Positions 1 to 12,750 of a stretch of DNA of 64,000 nt are shown one piece after another. How positions within the stretch are numbered: the first letter of the stretch is position 1; each line of letters starts with the position of its first letter. The notes beneath the pieces are model-generated. The model did not search any database, was not told the origin of the DNA, and worked only from the letters and a program-made list of their open reading frames with translations. The translations under genes were made by a program, and so were the position numbers. Source of the stretch: Leguminivora glycinivorella (taxonomy: Eukaryota > Arthropoda > Insecta > Lepidoptera > Tortricidae); assembly GCF_023078275.1 (NCBI RefSeq), contig NC_062983.1, positions 179,001-243,000 on the forward strand. The letters run 5' to 3'.

Positions 1-1806
1 GAAAACTGCATTTAATTGCCAACCTGATTCTCGCGCAGTAGAATCTAAATTCCAACTGACTCGCTAAGGCTGTTGTTATGTGCAGTGGCAGAGTACCCGT
101 TAAATAAGTTACAGTGTAATGCTATTACAGGAAGCTCGAGAAAATGCCGGCGATAACTATGTACAATGCTGTTTGCAGCTTAGCGAGCAGCGCTCCAGAA
201 CATGCTTTTACAGAAACCGTAGGCACCTATAACATTTTACATTAAAATGTACACTAAAATGTACTTAAGACTTACGTCAAGAACACAGCATAAACAAAAA
301 ATTAAAAAATTGAAAAATATTATGTATGTGCATAAGAAAAATGATTACTTATGTAAGTACCTAATTGTAAAAAATCGCGCTTTATTCATCAAGAAGCAGT
401 GACATTCGAGACCACCACAGACAGCGCCTCTAGCGGCGAATTATCTCTCATTAGCCATTATTGCATGGACACCTTATGAACAAATTAACTTACAAGTGTC
501 CATGCACTTTTGAATCTCAGCGTACCTACCTACAGTGTTATGAACAAAATTCCACATTGAAAGTTTCAAGTTAGGCAGCGAGCAATGGGAGCATTCGCAC
601 GACTCACACTAGTGCAAGAGTGCAACGACAGCCATTGACGGATCGCTGCGCTGCAGCTGCGGGTGAAGCGCATCATGTGCATTATGTAGTGCCATTTATC
701 TTGCCTCTTAGCGGGACGGACCGTAGATCCCTATTAGGTCTCGGTCTTAGTTTGTCATTTTGTGTATAAAGGTATGGTCCATTGACTCCGATTGAAACGA
801 AAACACGATATCGCATGGACACAAGATTTCCTTTGGCAATCTTTAGGATCCAAGGATAGATTTAAGAAGTAGTAAATATTATGTTTCATATTATTTGAAT
901 ATATTAATGACAATTGACACCATTCCGAAGGAAAATACCGTTTGTTTTGGTAAAACTTAACGCATGTTTTAGAAGTAAATGAAAAAGAACTATAAAACAT
1001 AGCTGACGACACATTTTCCATTATTCGACAATTCAAATAGAAACTTACACTGCGTGTAAGAATAAGTTTTAAACTCGTAGATGCCAAAACATCTCCGAAT
1101 TGAAAAGCAGCTTCTTGAGCTTCTTGGGACCTACTTATACATTGAAATTATATTTGTGCCTCCCTCGTACAGTAGGTACACATTTCCAGACGCAGACGGC
1201 ACGTGCGGATGCATAAGTTACCGTGTGGAAGTACCCCCGCGGAGTGCACTGTATTGCCGGACCATTCACTCTTGCAACGCACTAACTCGATTTGATATTG
1301 ATTTCGTATTACTTGCAGTTTCATTGCGTGGACGAGTAGGTAAGATCGTATAATTACCTTCACCATTAGTTTCCCAAGAACCTTTTCCATTTCAACAAAA
1401 TGACAATCGTCATCTGCCGGTAATAGCGGACCTTTGCCCAACATGTATGATTGTCATTGGGTATTATTTTTGTTACTTTATCGTCATCGCATCATCGTCA
1501 TATCAGCTCTTTATAGCCTACTGCTGAGCATATGTCTCTCTTCTGTTACGCCACTAACTGACTAATATACAAACATTGCTGGACTGTATTTTTGTTACTT
1601 ATCGGCACAGAAATGGACAGATCTAGTAACGTATAAGTGTTAATTGTAGCATTTGTAGCCGTTTTCAAATAGACCCCAGAGGAGTCGTTGTGTTTATGTA
1701 TACGTATTTCCGTCTTTTGAGAAGAATGTACCTATGATCTTTTGGTTGGAAGTATTTTTCCTCGTTTCCAACTTAATGGAAAATGAGCAGAGATAAAAAA
1801 TAGGTA

Positions 1807-1843
1807 CATATTCATATTCATATTCATATTCATATTCATATTT
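1807..1843. repeat. (CATATT)n microsatellite
   Basis: About six tandem copies of a CATATT hexamer are visible. Confidence 0.9.
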
Positions 1844-2928
1844 ATTAGTATTCAAGAATATTACAGCTATATACATATATTATGTCATCATTATTAAATT
1901 ACTCTTAAAATACTAGATTAGAGAATAAAAACAATTAATTACATGAATATCAAACAACTATCAAAAAATTTCATTTTTTTTAATTAATATTATTCAGTCA
2001 TGAATTCAGTCACGGAATAATAGGCCTTCTGGACTAAAAAACCTTTTAATTTCGAAACAAACCCGAAGTAGCTTGGAGCATTTTTTATTAGTGTTGGAAT
2101 TTTGTTATATAATTTCGGTCCCAATACATGTAGGCAGTTACCATACTTATATATTACCGTACTTATCTATTCTTAATGTTAGGTCAAGTTAAGATTATAA
2201 AGATTCAAATGTGGCTGAAGAGTACAGTGCCACTCCGCCCGTCGGGTGCTCTCAGAGGCTTTCGGTCTCAAGGGTTGTCATGAGCGACAAATCCTACATT
2301 ACTGTTTTCATTTGGTGCTTAACCCCTCGAATGACGCCTGTCGAATTTAATCAATGAAGAAGTAACTAACAGATTTGTGCCTTCGCAGGCACAGATATGT
2401 TGCTGAACAAACGAAATACAGTAAACATAGAAAACGCAAAAGAAAAATTCTACAGATCGCATTTTCAACCGATTTGTGAAAATTAATTCACATTTTGGAT
2501 AATTAAATAGCAGTGGAGTTGGTGACGAGGTCTACAGGAGGCATTGATGCATTAATTAAAGAGATAACACAGAAAACATACACGGGATAAACAAATGCCT
2601 TATACCTGAGGAGTCAACAAATGTTTTCTTGTCGTCGAGAGAGGGCGTCGAGCCATAGTTACCAACCCTATTACGCTGGTAGCACAGTTACCAATCGAAT
2701 GGCTTCCCCGTCTTGTACCTATTACTACTCTGCCCACGTTCACGACAGTACTGTCCTCGTGGGATATCAGAAATGCCGATGCCGTCTCTATCGACACAAC
2801 TTTTGCGAAGAGGACAGACCGTGCTATTTCTAGAAGAAAACCTGAGACTTCTATTCTGTATCAAAATATACAGATCTTCCGATTACTGCAAATATGATCC
2901 AAAAGAAGAGTTATGATTATGATCTGTA

Positions 2929-3099
2929 TCATCCTCCTTGCGTTATCCCGGCTTTCGTCCGCCACGGCTCATGGAAGCCTGTGGTCCGCTTTGACGACTA
3001 ATCCCAAGATTTGGCCAAGGCATTCGTTTTACCAAAGCGACTGCCATCTGACCTTCCAACCCGAAGGGTAACTAGGCCTTATTGAGATTAGTCCGGTTT
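2929..3099 (-). repeat. SINE-like repeat, truncated copy
   Basis: The stretch begins with 'catcctccttgcgttatccc' and runs through 'gaccttccaacccgaagggt' to 'attagtccggtt'. It matches the longer copy at about 10749-11080 over most of its length but lacks that copy's tRNA-like end. The orientation is inferred from the longer copy, whose internal B-box reads on the minus strand. Confidence 0.65.
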
Positions 3100-4044
3100 T
3101 ATGATTTTGACCGGTATATGGTATACCTTCGTATTTTAACTTTATGCCCTTCATTAACAACTATTGCAGTGCTTACGAAAGTAATTTCAGACGCCTACAG
3201 GCAACAGGTCATGAAAAGTCGTTTTTAGTCCCCGAAGACTTTGAAACTTTATAACTGACGTTACTTAGTTGCGAGTTAGAATTATGCCTCCGACGCGCAT
3301 TAAGAGCCATCAGAAAACTATTTGAATGTAGGCCGTATACTCCCAAGAATTCGGTGTACAATTGTGTGTGTTTTGACTAGGTTGTTACGACTGTTATGTG
3401 TGTTGAAAGTAATGTGTGAAACTTCGCCTGCAGTCGCCATAACAAACACGTGAAGGGCCGCGGGTGGTCTCGTGGTCTGTTCTTAGGCGTTATTCTTATT
3501 TTCGTTTACTCGACGAGCTTTGTTAACCTCTAACTATTTAAATGACGCATAATAAGGTAAATACATACATTATTAGTCTTACGTGGGTCACACAAAACGA
3601 AGCTCGAAGCTGGCACTATTAGCAGAAATTTTGTAATTTTCTTAAGAGTTTCACAATTTGTTTCTAATTTATAACTGCGCTATCAATATCGCTGTAAACT
3701 TATTTTGGTCTGTTATCAGTCCGGATGTATAATAAGTCAATTCATTTAAGCAGGCTTATACAGTAAGACCTTTTAAATTATTTAGCAAAAAGAAAGATAA
3801 AAATTAACAAAGTACTTAAATTGGTATATAACTTTCTAAAAAAAACACCAAATCTTACTAAAATAACACTTCTGTTTCCTGCATATACTGATAGGTATGT
3901 GTGGATGCCGCATTATGTACACTAAGTATGTACAATGTACATGTACGAGCAACGTGTAATCTTGGAAACCACAGACTGGCGGACAAAGGGAAGCCTCTGC
4001 AATTCAACAATGCCATCTACTACATAGGTACTTACTCTGCCCAG

Positions 4045-4078
<34 letters not shown>

Positions 4079-4080
4079 AC
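4045..4080. repeat. (CA)n microsatellite
   Basis: An almost pure CA dinucleotide run with one interruption. A short TGTGTG run follows about 25 bases later, so the two could pair as a hairpin. Confidence 0.9.
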
Positions 4081-4535
4081 TATTAGCATTCACACATTCT
4101 TGCGTGTGTGTGTACTCTGCAATAATATTATGTTTTGAAAATTTCAAGAATGCAAGAATATATGGCTCTATAAATAAGATTATATCGGATATTTTTACGT
4201 TCTTTTTTGTGCAACATTGTATGCACCAGAGGCAGGAATAAGAAGATTCTTATACACATAACTTAGATAAGTCAGACGTCACCAGGTACACATGCTTACA
4301 GCCCAACTCGAACATCTCTTATAAGATGCTTATAAGATATCTTAGCGATACAATATGTACACAATACCGATCTATAAGGTTCAAACGTAAATTTGTTGGA
4401 TGTTGAAATGTCAGTTATGACACTAGGTACAGTCAAGTGCAAAAATATGTATCGAAAAAATCGTCTCATAAATATCATAATGGTACCTATACTACGCTCT
4501 TATTACACCGGACTAAGGTGCTATGGTTATATTTT

Positions 4536-4740
4536 TAACCCCCGACACAAAAACTACTGTCTGTCTGTCTGTGTGTGTGTCTGTCTGTCTGTGGCATCGT
4601 AGCTCCCAAACGGATGAACCGATTTAGGTTTTGTTTTTTTTTGTCTGAAAGCTGAGTTAGTCGGGAGTGTTCTTAGCCATGTTTCATTAAAATCGGTTCA
4701 CTATGTCGCGGTCGGGAGTTGTTTCAAAATTTTAATTTTG
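4536..4740. repeat. dispersed moth repeat with GTCT run
   Basis: The block has the pattern 'cccccgacacaaaaactact', then (GTCT)n/(GT)n, then a conserved tail including 'gatgaaccgatttaggtttt'. I recognise this as a widespread lepidopteran repeat type but cannot assign a superfamily. It has no coding capacity. Confidence 0.5.
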
Positions 4741-6289
4741 TGGTTATTGAGTAAGATGTGTGCTAAATTGTGTCAACATAATCCACGGATTACCTACCCT
4801 ATCTATTAAACACAGTTCTGTATGGACATTTTGATGTGTAATAATCTAATAATTAATAAATTCTAAAGCGACAAAACAAATCTTGAACAAACACTTTCAA
4901 CGAAAGAGGGAAGCTTAAGTACTCGCCTAACTACACTTCAATCCTTTCATTTTATATGAAAACCGATGGGTTTTTATGCCAGCGATGCAGCGTGGGGATT
5001 ATAAAATAAATGTTGGAAATCGTTATGGTCACTCGAAGGTCTCGAAGTGAGTAATGAAATTCTACTTATGTGATTGAACTCTGTCGTTAAATGTTTAATG
5101 CTCAGAAAATATTTCCGAGATAGTGGTTCAAACCTAAAATGAGTCACTGAACCGCTGGTTCACGTGATAGGCCACTTCTCGGGAGAATTAAAGTTTGCTT
5201 GATGATGATGACTGATCGATAGAACTTTAATTAGTTTTAGTAAGTACCTCACCTTAGGGCGTAGCAAAGGTGGCCCTTGTTAACACGAGTTACACGAGTC
5301 GAAAAGTAATAAAAAAACGTTTAACAGAAATTAAGAACCAATTTCGCAGAACGGTTGAAATTGAGATGGTTTTATGATCGTTATAAGCACTAGTTATTAG
5401 AGGTCAGTCTTATGAGCGTTAAATAATGATAGTAGGTATAAAAAATACTAACATGAATTGTTTTTTATTTGAAGAACTCTATCGATTTCTTCGTCTTACT
5501 ATTAAATCCTATACTTCATAACAAATGTGCACCAAAAGATTAAGCTTGTACTTATATTTATATCGATTTAGTTAAGTTTCTAGGGTTATCTCGGCTCCTT
5601 TTTTTATTACTACTATCTTGAACATATCTCGGAGATTTAGAACTTAGTAATGTGTAATTTTGTTGTTGGTTACCAAAGTTACAATGTAACAAACAAAGTG
5701 ACAGATGCGAACGAAGTTCCACGGCCAATTCAATAAATGAGAGCTAACGAGTAACGAGTACCGATTATCGCGGTACGCTCCTTATTAACTAAACGCCAAT
5801 TTATTTAACTTGCTAGTACTTAGTTTAATACCATAAACAGCAATGTGAAAGCACTAGTTAAAAGTTTAAAATCTAACTATGAACCTTGAAACCTAAACCA
5901 CAAGGTTAAATTTAACTGCACGTACTGTAGTACTAAGACCAACTCTTTCCACTGATCACATGTAGATCTTGTGTTGGTATGATAAGGTTTACAAGTGGAT
6001 GGACAGGGTAAGCGACCGGCGATGGCGGGCGAGTGTAAAGGGTGAGCTACATTATCTCGACCATTGTGGCAACATTGTACGGGGACAAGTTTCTTAGTGC
6101 TACAACAACGTACGTAGTGTAGCCAGTCTTTTAACTCAATTCAATAGGTATATCTGTGGGGTCTTGTTGGCACTCTTCTTGCCACTTCTCGCCAATTATG
6201 GAAACATTATACCTAGTTGGCAAAGTTTAGTAGTGGTAGAATCTATAACTTAGTCAATCAAGAGAAGAGTCGGTACCTACACTTCAGTA

Positions 6290-6425
6290 GGCCTAGCACA
6301 TGATGGCCGCGGGAGTATGTCGCCGCGAGATAGATGACACGTCTTTGTCTAATTGTATTAATGACATAAGGACAGGTAGTCTATCTCGCGGCGACATACT
6401 CCCGCGGCCATCATGTGCTAGGCCT
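6290..6425. mobile_element. palindromic MITE
   Basis: About 136 bp with near-perfect terminal inverted repeats of roughly 45 bp (6290-6335 against 6380-6424). They begin GGCCTAGCACATGATGGCC and include GCGGGAGTATGTCGCCGCGA, and they flank a short AT-rich centre. It is non-coding and presumably non-autonomous; the superfamily is unknown. Confidence 0.8.
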
Positions 6426-6748
6426 GCAGAAGTCTTTGTCTTCGCTTGAACAATTTCATTTTGTTCAACTGTTATGTTGGTGAATTTTCAAATTAAGTTT
6501 AAAATTATTGTAAATATATTTAGTAGCGTTAAATTACAGGCAGCCCTGCAGTAAAAATGCGAATGCAAAACATTGCATATTTCATATTCTGTGACGGAGT
6601 GAATTAGGTTTTTATTTGCTCTAATTAGCTCAATCTTTAACCAAGTGCCGAAAACAGACAGGTAGTATTCGTAAGAGTGTAATTAATAACTGTCTCCTTT
6701 CGGAGCGCTGGATTTTTCTTCGGAATCTTCGGATTATAAACTCCGGCT

Positions 6749-6906
6749 CCGTAGCCGAATGGCACTTCTGCGAAGCGAAACACCACCGAAACGCCGCAGA
6801 AAAATAGTCTGGCTCCGTCGCGCCATACGCAAGAGCGATAGAGATAGATAGCTACGAAAGAGATATTATCGTGGGCGTTTCGTGGGCGTTTGTGCATTCG
6901 GCTACG
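6749..6906. mobile_element. MITE of the GTAGCCGAATG family
   Basis: The element starts 'gtagccgaatggcacttc' and ends 'gtgcattcggctac', giving terminal inverted repeats. The interior contains 'gataatatc'-type and 'ggcgcgac' blocks. Related, more diverged copies lie at about 16765-16905, 38692-38825 and 51842-51980. Confidence 0.65.
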
Positions 6907-6916
6907 CACACAAGTA

Positions 6917-6990
6917 CATAACCGTTATAATTATTCTCTGTACATGTAATTTGTTCTGTACAATAAAGTGTTTACTACTACTACTACTAC
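6917..6990 (+). mobile_element. LINE 3' end with (ACT)n tail
   Basis: The sequence 'ataaccgttataattattc' followed by 'tgtacaataaagtgttt' and an ACT trinucleotide run is a non-LTR retrotransposon 3' terminus. The same terminus recurs at 12496-12565. The element is strongly 5'-truncated. Confidence 0.55.
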
Positions 6991-7552
6991 AAGTACCTAT
7001 TACTATTTTGGTTTTTTCTTCGGTTGTTACACTATGAAGTTGTAATACTGGCGGCGATGTTTGAGGCGCGGCGTTAGCAAGTTTCTGTCTCCTTTCGGGG
7101 CACAATGCCGTAAACTGGACGTGGAAGTTGTTTCTACTTACATTGCTGTGAAGGAACGTTTCTCAAGAGGTACTCACATAAATCCTGGTGCAGCTACTAT
7201 ACTACTACTACTTATAGCTGCGCATTGAAAGTAGGAATTGTTATAAAGCTATGGTGGACTTAATTATATAAATAAATAAAAAAAAACGTATGTAGTTGAG
7301 TTGTGGTTGGGCTAAAGGCGGGACACAAAACAAATTTAGCTACATGCTTCGTCATCCACAACCACATACAAATGATGTAATTACACTTTGTCAAACTCAA
7401 GAGCACTAAATGAATGTAGTCGCAAATATACTCATGATAGATACTCACGTTCGCATTCTACATAATAAAATCCCACGCGTCGGTAATGTCGAGCAGCTAT
7501 CAACCGGACCGGATTGCAATCTCTAGACCGCACACTGCGTTCGGTCTTGTTC

Positions 7553-7688
7553 AGTGCCTTTTCACACTATCCGATCCGATATCGGATGTAGAAAGGATTT
7601 CAAAGACAAAAATCAAAGACGGCGGCTTAAATATATGGGATATCATCATATCAGTCCTACATCGGATCGAATAATGTGAAAACGCACT
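7553..7688. mobile_element. palindromic MITE, CCGATCCGATATCGG family, copy 1
   Basis: The arms contain 'ttttcacactatccgatccg' and the inverted 'cggatcgaataatgtgaaaa'. The interior is of the same type as copies 9108-9242 and 49325-49455. This copy is the most diverged and its right arm has lost part of the palindrome. Confidence 0.75.
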
Positions 7689-7717
7689 TAGTCTCAACTC
7701 AACAATAAAAATAAATC

Positions 7718-7770
7718 GGGTCGGCGTCGCCCCTTCCCCACTGCACCATGTCTGGTGCTCGCCAGTGGTT
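7718..7770. repeat. local duplicate of 8447-8500
   Basis: A GC-rich segment ending 'tctggtgctcgccagtggtt' is repeated about 730 bp downstream at 8447-8500, just before the THAP gene. The sequence between the copies contains a LINE 3' fragment (about 8050-8440). It may be a duplicated promoter-proximal segment or two pieces of one repeat; I cannot tell which. Confidence 0.45.
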
Positions 7771-8049
7771 GCGAACCTGCCACACCCGGCTTCTTGCCGA
7801 ATGGACTTGCCAATTTGTATCGAATACGCCTGTTCTTGAACTCACTCACAGTTGTAGAACGCTCCTATTCGGCTATTGCGCAATACACGCGCACCATTTC
7901 CATGTGTGTGTACATGCGAACGACCAGCGAGTCGTGTCATCACGCACGCACACAACGACAACTGTATGTTCAATGAGCTAACAACTGCGACACTTCCGCC
8001 AGCGGCTTGTCCGCCCTCTAAACTTCACTAGTGTTATTAAGTTCTGAGA

Positions 8050-8440
8050 ATAATATTATATTGTATTGTATTCGTTTATTTCAGACAAACAGTCCATATT
8101 GTTACATTACGTTACATTATTTAAAATTAACAAATTACAATATACAATAAAAATTAAAGCTATAAAATTCACTTATTATTATTTAAAATCAAACTACATT
8201 AAAACAAAATTAAATTCGAATTAAATTCAAAATTTCAAATTTTAAATTAAAAATTAAAATTAAATTGTGAATATTAATATGATATAATAAATAAAATGTT
8301 AAATTAAATTAATTTAATAAAATAAAGTAAATAAAGGAACGTCCGTGTGCCTGAAATTTGAAATTTTAAACATCAACATAAATGTTGGCATTTAACTAGG
8401 TAACATAAACTATTAACTAAGTGACTAAAAATAATACCGT
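8050..8440 (-). mobile_element. LINE 3'-UTR remnant
   Basis: On the minus strand this AT-rich block ends in a degenerate (ATACA)n tail after 'gaaataaac'. That is the type of 3' end seen in CR1/L2/Jockey-like LINEs, and it resembles the (ATTTC)n end of the LINE at 63448-64000. No coding sequence remains. Confidence 0.4.
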
Positions 8441-8646
8441 GACCTCGTCGTGGCGCCCCTGCCCGCCGCACCGGGTCTGGTGCTCGCCAGTGGTTGCCAC
8501 GCGGTGCCGCGTGACGCGCGTATTGCAATTTGTAGTCAATTTTCGCGTTAAATACAAAGCTTGTTTTTCATTCTATAATTTATTGAATTGAAAATCCCTT
8601 CCGTCAGTCCCTTTATTACAATCGAATATAGTCTAAATATTAAAAA

Positions 8647-10651
8647 ATGCGTAAATGGGAGACGAAATGTAAGAGAGCGAGTAAATACTGCATCGCGGCC
8701 GGCTGCTTCAACAACGACAACAATTCCGACTGCACGTTCTTCCAATTGCCGACCGGACACTCGGAGGAAGAGGTGGAAAGGTAAATAAATTACTACTATT
8801 TATTTATTTGTTAGCCTGTTGTGTCCCACTGCTGGGCAAAGGCCTCCCTCTATTTCTTCCACGCGTCTCGGTTAATTCAATGTTTGGCCAATCTTTTCGA
8901 AAGACGTCAAGTTCGTGCCGCCATCTCCTTCGCGGTCTGCCGTCACGCCGCACTATGGTTGGCTACATTCGGTACTTTTCTTGGCCCACAGGTCGTTTGG
9001 CATGCGGCAGATGTGTCCAGCCCAGTCCCATTTAAGCTTAGCTACTGATAAATGACTAATTCTTATAAAAAACTTACAATTTAAAATGTCGGAAGTGGTT
9101 GCGTTAGTGCGTTTTCACATTATCCGATCCGATATCAAATGTAGGACCGATATCCCATACATATAAGCCGCCATCTTTAATTTTTGACTTTGAAATCCTT
9201 CCGACATACATCCGATATCGGATCGGATAATGTGAAAACGCACTTACAGGCACTTAAAAGGAAAACCGGGCGTATGAAAGCGTATTTTGAGATTCTATAG
9301 ATGCCTAAATAGGTAACAATGCATGAAGAATGGCAATACCAACAGTCTGACCAAAAATAAGAAATTAAAATCGGCCAAGAGCGTGTCGGGCCACGCTCAG
9401 TGTAGGGTTCCGTAGTTTTCCATATTTTTCTCGAAAACTACTGAACCTATCAAGTTCAAAACAATTTTCCTAGAAAGTGTTTATAAAGTTCTACTTTTGT
9501 GATTTTTTTCATATTTTTTTAAACATATGGTTCAAAAGTTAGAGGGGCCCCGGGGACACACTTTTTTTCCTTTAGCAGCGATTATTTCCGAAAATATTAA
9601 TATTATCAAAAAACGATTTTAGTAAACCCTTATTCATTTTTAAATATTACCTACCTATCTAACAATATATCACACGTTGGGGTTGGAATGAAAAAAAAAA
9701 TCAGTCCCCACTTTACATGTAGGGGGGGGGGGGGGGTACCCTAACAAAGCAATTCTTTCCACTTTTTATTTTACCACTTTGTCGGCGTGATTGATGTACA
9801 TATTGGTACAAAATTTCAGCTTTCTAGTGCTAACGGTCACTGAGATTATCCGCGGACGGACGGACGGACAGACAGACAGAGATGGCGAAACTATAAGGGT
9901 TCCTACTGTTCCTAGTTGACTACGGAACCCTAAAAAGTTGCAACATCGTAGTGTCGTCCCGTTTTCTCGCACATATTGATTTGAAAAGGATGCCACTTTT
10001 TAAATTCTACTCTCTTTGGTCAGACTGTACCTACGTACAAAGTTTTATGACGTGATTTTCAGTCATTTGCAATTTCGACAGTTTTACGATCGTTTTTGTT
10101 TCTGCTACAGATACAAGAAATGGCTGACACTTCTCGGCAGAGACGACATGCTAGAAAAGGACAATTTGAAAAGAAGTTCCTACTGCGTTTGCAGCAATCA
10201 CTTCGACGACTCCCAGATAAAATGGCTCAAAACTCTCAAACGTGGCGCCGTCCCGACCTTGCTGCTAGCTAGAGATATAGAAGGAAGCTCATCAACATCC
10301 ACAAAGGTCAAAAATGTGGGAAAATCTTTACAAAAAATACCAGGGGTCAAAATTGAAGAAGAATCTTTACAAAACATAAAAGTTGAAATGTTTTCATCAG
10401 AAAACGCAGAATGTTCTGTCTCAGATACTGGAATAGTAACATTTAAAACTTCTGCAAAAGCATTGAAAAGGTCGCCAGAGAGTGGCGTTTCAAATGTAAT
10501 AATTGTGAAGAGTGAATCCCTGTCGACTGAGGAGATGTCGGAAAACTCGACACAGGCTCCAAAGGGTTTCAAAAATAGAAATCTGACGTGCGAGGCTCCT
10601 ATTATTCCCATGAAGAAATTCAAGGACCAAGAACAAGATGAAAGTAAATAA
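8647..10651 (+). CDS. THAP-domain protein (two exons)
   Basis: The predicted coding exons are 8647-8780 and 10111-10651, giving 224 aa. The ATG at 8647 opens MRKWETKCKRASKYC. Exon 1 supplies the first zinc ligands of a THAP finger (C15 and C20, a C-x4-C pair). The donor AG|GTAAAT at 8780 and acceptor TGCTACAG|A at 10110 join in phase 2. Exon 2 supplies the conserved Trp (KKWL), the C-x2-H pair (CSNH) and the AVPT motif that ends THAP domains. The rest is Ser/Lys/Glu-rich with no second domain visible. THAP fingers bind specific DNA, so a nuclear DNA-binding role is likely but inferred. The intron holds a LINE remnant, a MITE and a GGGTTCCGTAG repeat. An AATAAA overlaps the stop region and could be the polyadenylation signal. 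Splice sites are predicted by eye. Confidence 0.8.
8800..9045 (-). mobile_element. RTE-type LINE C-terminal remnant
   Basis: Read on the minus strand this resembles the last part of an RTE-clade reverse transcriptase (GHICRMPNDLWAKK), with stops and frame breaks. It then shows the 'aggcctttgcccagcagtgg' terminus and an AAAT-rich tail. It lies inside intron 1 of the THAP gene. Better preserved homologous tails are at 52870-53185, with a short one at 13312-13372. Confidence 0.7.
9108..9242. mobile_element. palindromic MITE, CCGATCCGATATCGG family, copy 2
   Basis: The arms TGCGTTTTCACATTATCCGA and their inverted counterpart end at 9242. About 135 bp, inside the THAP gene intron. Confidence 0.85.
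9371..9937 (+). mobile_element. GGGTTCCGTAG-family repeat, copy 1
   Basis: It begins 'cggccaagagcgtgtcgggc', has AGGGTTCCGTAG shortly after, a G-rich run, a (GGAC)n/(AGAC)n microsatellite, and ends 'gactacggaaccctaaaaa'. The AGGGTTCCGTAG/CTACGGAACCCT ends are inverted. About 565 bp, non-coding. Other copies lie at 34047-34643, 39608-41346, 43031-43591, 43692-44299 and 44394-44713, with a fragment at 18220-18370. I do not know the superfamily. Confidence 0.75.
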
Positions 10652-10748
10652 AACTGAATTAATTCCTAACTGAATTGTTTTCATTCCAGCCACATTCGTT
10701 GATTATATTTCTTTAACAACTTTTCGGTAATAATTTGCGTCTTACCTC

Positions 10749-11080
10749 ATCATCCTCCTTGCGTTATCCCGGCATTTGCCACGGCTCATGGGAGCCTGGA
10801 GTCCGCTTTGACAACTACCTAATCCCAAGATTTGGCGTAGGCACTAGTTTTTACGAAAGCGTCTGCCATCTGACCTTCCAACCCGAAGGGTAAACTATAG
10901 GCCTTATTGGAATTAGTCCGGTTTCCTCTTAGATATTTTCCTTCACCGAAAAGCGACTGACAAATATCAAATGATATTTCGCACCTAAGTTCCGAAAACT
11001 CATTGGTACAAGCCGGAGTTCGAACCCGCGACCTCCGGATCGATACCTAATGTCCGATATATGGCACCAACCACAAAATT
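10749..11080 (-). repeat. tRNA-derived SINE-like repeat
   Basis: On the minus strand the right end carries GGTCGCGGGTTCGAACTCCGG, which contains a good RNA polymerase III B-box (GGTTCGAA type). The body runs to 'gggataacgcaaggaggatg' at the left. Fragments of the same repeat are at 2929-3099, 15745-15898/16690-16735 and about 17880-17930. The exact 5' end is uncertain. Confidence 0.6.
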
Positions 11081-11782
11081 ACGGAAAAATGGCTTTTTCA
11101 TAACATTCGAATGCTCGATATTGTCTGTGGAACAGAGATTCGCAAAGTACCTAAGTATTGTACCTATATCTTGTTAGGTCGCAACTTCAAAGGGCCACAT
11201 GAATGTCGTTACGAAGAGGGACTCCCTTCGGTCGTGTTATAATTTATCGCCACTCGTTCCGAATTTCCTCTTTTCCGCACTTGCATCGTAATGTAGCTAC
11301 TATTGTGTGTCAGTCGGCGCTTGGTTTTTGCTCCCACACTTAAGCAATTGTTTCAGGCGCCAAATGAGATAATATTCACAAAACCTCAACATCTCAACCT
11401 TATCCCTTTACAATAAATTCTATAATCGCTTGGAGATATAACTTTGAATTTGCACGTCACTTATCATCAAGCACTCGACTTAATACGTTTGTAATAAAAT
11501 TTAAAATCGTTTGTCAAAGTTTTATAGTGAAGTGTATAGTCATCGCTTGGGCTTCACCACGTGGTATTTAATTATTTTTTTGTTTTTAAGATGGTTAGTG
11601 TCAAGTGTCGTTTAAATATTATACAGTATGTTAACTCCGCGGATGACTACTATTCGTACTATTATATATTCTGTGATAATACGCAAAAGAACTGCCCCGT
11701 GGCTTTGTAAAGTAGAGCGCGGGCCAGCACCAACCCCATCCTGGCTACTGTAGCCAGCCGATATGATATGACTCACATCACA

Positions 11783-12029
11783 TACAGGGTGTAACAAAAA
11801 TGGTGGTGATCCGTTTAAGGGCGTATTCAGTATCGTATTCTCATCAGGAAAAAGTAGGATAAAAATTTTTTTTCGCAAAAATTTTTTTTATCTTTGTATG
11901 GAGATTCGACCGATTCGCGCGGCCCGGCTCATACAAAAGTGAAAATTTTTTCTTCTACTTTTTTCTGATGAGAATACGATACTGAGTACGCCCTTAAACG
12001 GATCACCACCATTTTTGTTACACTCTGTA
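11783..12029. mobile_element. MITE with CAGGGTGTAACA ends
   Basis: The terminal inverted repeats TACAGGGTGTAACAAAAATG and TGTTACACTCTGTA frame about 245 bp. The arms extend inward through 'ggtggtgatccgtttaaggg' and 'gtatcgtattctcatcag'. Nothing is coding. The ends resemble Tc1/mariner-type MITEs, but the target duplication is not certain. Confidence 0.75.
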
Positions 12030-12454
12030 TAGCGCAGTATTTTGAGTGTGTCATGGCCGCCACTAGGTGATTGTTTTATTCATTTTATTGCTGTAATGTG
12101 TACCTGTTGCTGTTGTTGTGTTGTATAAAGAAGATCAGCGCTGACCCCCGGGTCAGCATTTATGCTGAGGCGGGACCATTTCGTGGTAAACCAGAGTTAC
12201 ATTTTTTTAAAAATCTCATCACTTATTAGAATTTTATATAATACTTATGTATATTAACTGTGTTTACCATTGAATAAATGATTGAATCTGAATCTGTATA
12301 CTTTCTGTTTTATGTTATGCTAACAATTAGCTTTTAAATGTTCAATAATGTATAGGTCAGTAGTAACCATTATGGGCCAAATTTTGTTGTATTAAATAAT
12401 AAATAAATTAAATAATAGTTAGTATGTGACGAGAAAGGTATTACGAATATATGT

Positions 12455-12565
12455 TGGAAGAGATCCCTTAAAGGGACAAGCTCGCCTTTCTACATAACCG
12501 TTATAATTATTCTCTGTACCTACATGTAATTTGTTCTGTACAATAAAGTGTTTACTACTACTACT
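12455..12565 (+). mobile_element. LINE 3' end with (ACT)n tail, second copy
   Basis: The stretch 'gagatcccttaaagggacaa' followed by 'ttctgtacaataaagtgttt' and (ACT)n repeats the terminus at 6917-6990. It is the familiar 3' UTR of a lepidopteran LINE, truncated at its 5' end. Confidence 0.55.
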
Positions 12566-12569
12566 AATG

Positions 12570-12750
12570 TCAAAGGAAGTAACGGGAGAGGAAAACCGAG
12601 GAAGAGCTGGATGGATTGTGTGAAGGATAACAATGAAACAGAAACGAGTGAATGTTTAGATGACAGGCCATAGAATGGTATGATTGGCATGGAAAAGAAG
12701 GGCATGCCGCGCCGACCCCAAATGACTGGGATAAGGGCAGGCGAATGATA
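12570..12750 (+). pseudogene. decayed LINE reverse-transcriptase tail
   Basis: In one frame a fragment reads RGKPRKSWMDCVKDN and then meets a stop. This resembles the C-terminal 'RGRPKKRWLDCV' region of LINE reverse transcriptases in insects. It is short and broken, so the family call is tentative. Confidence 0.35.

Larger units (their letters stand above)
1..6289. other. intergenic DNA, no gene recognised
   Basis: This AT-rich stretch has no reading frame with recognisable domains on either strand. It holds a CATATT microsatellite, a SINE fragment, a CA microsatellite and one dispersed repeat, each listed separately. Elsewhere in the interval I see nothing I can name. Confidence 0.6.
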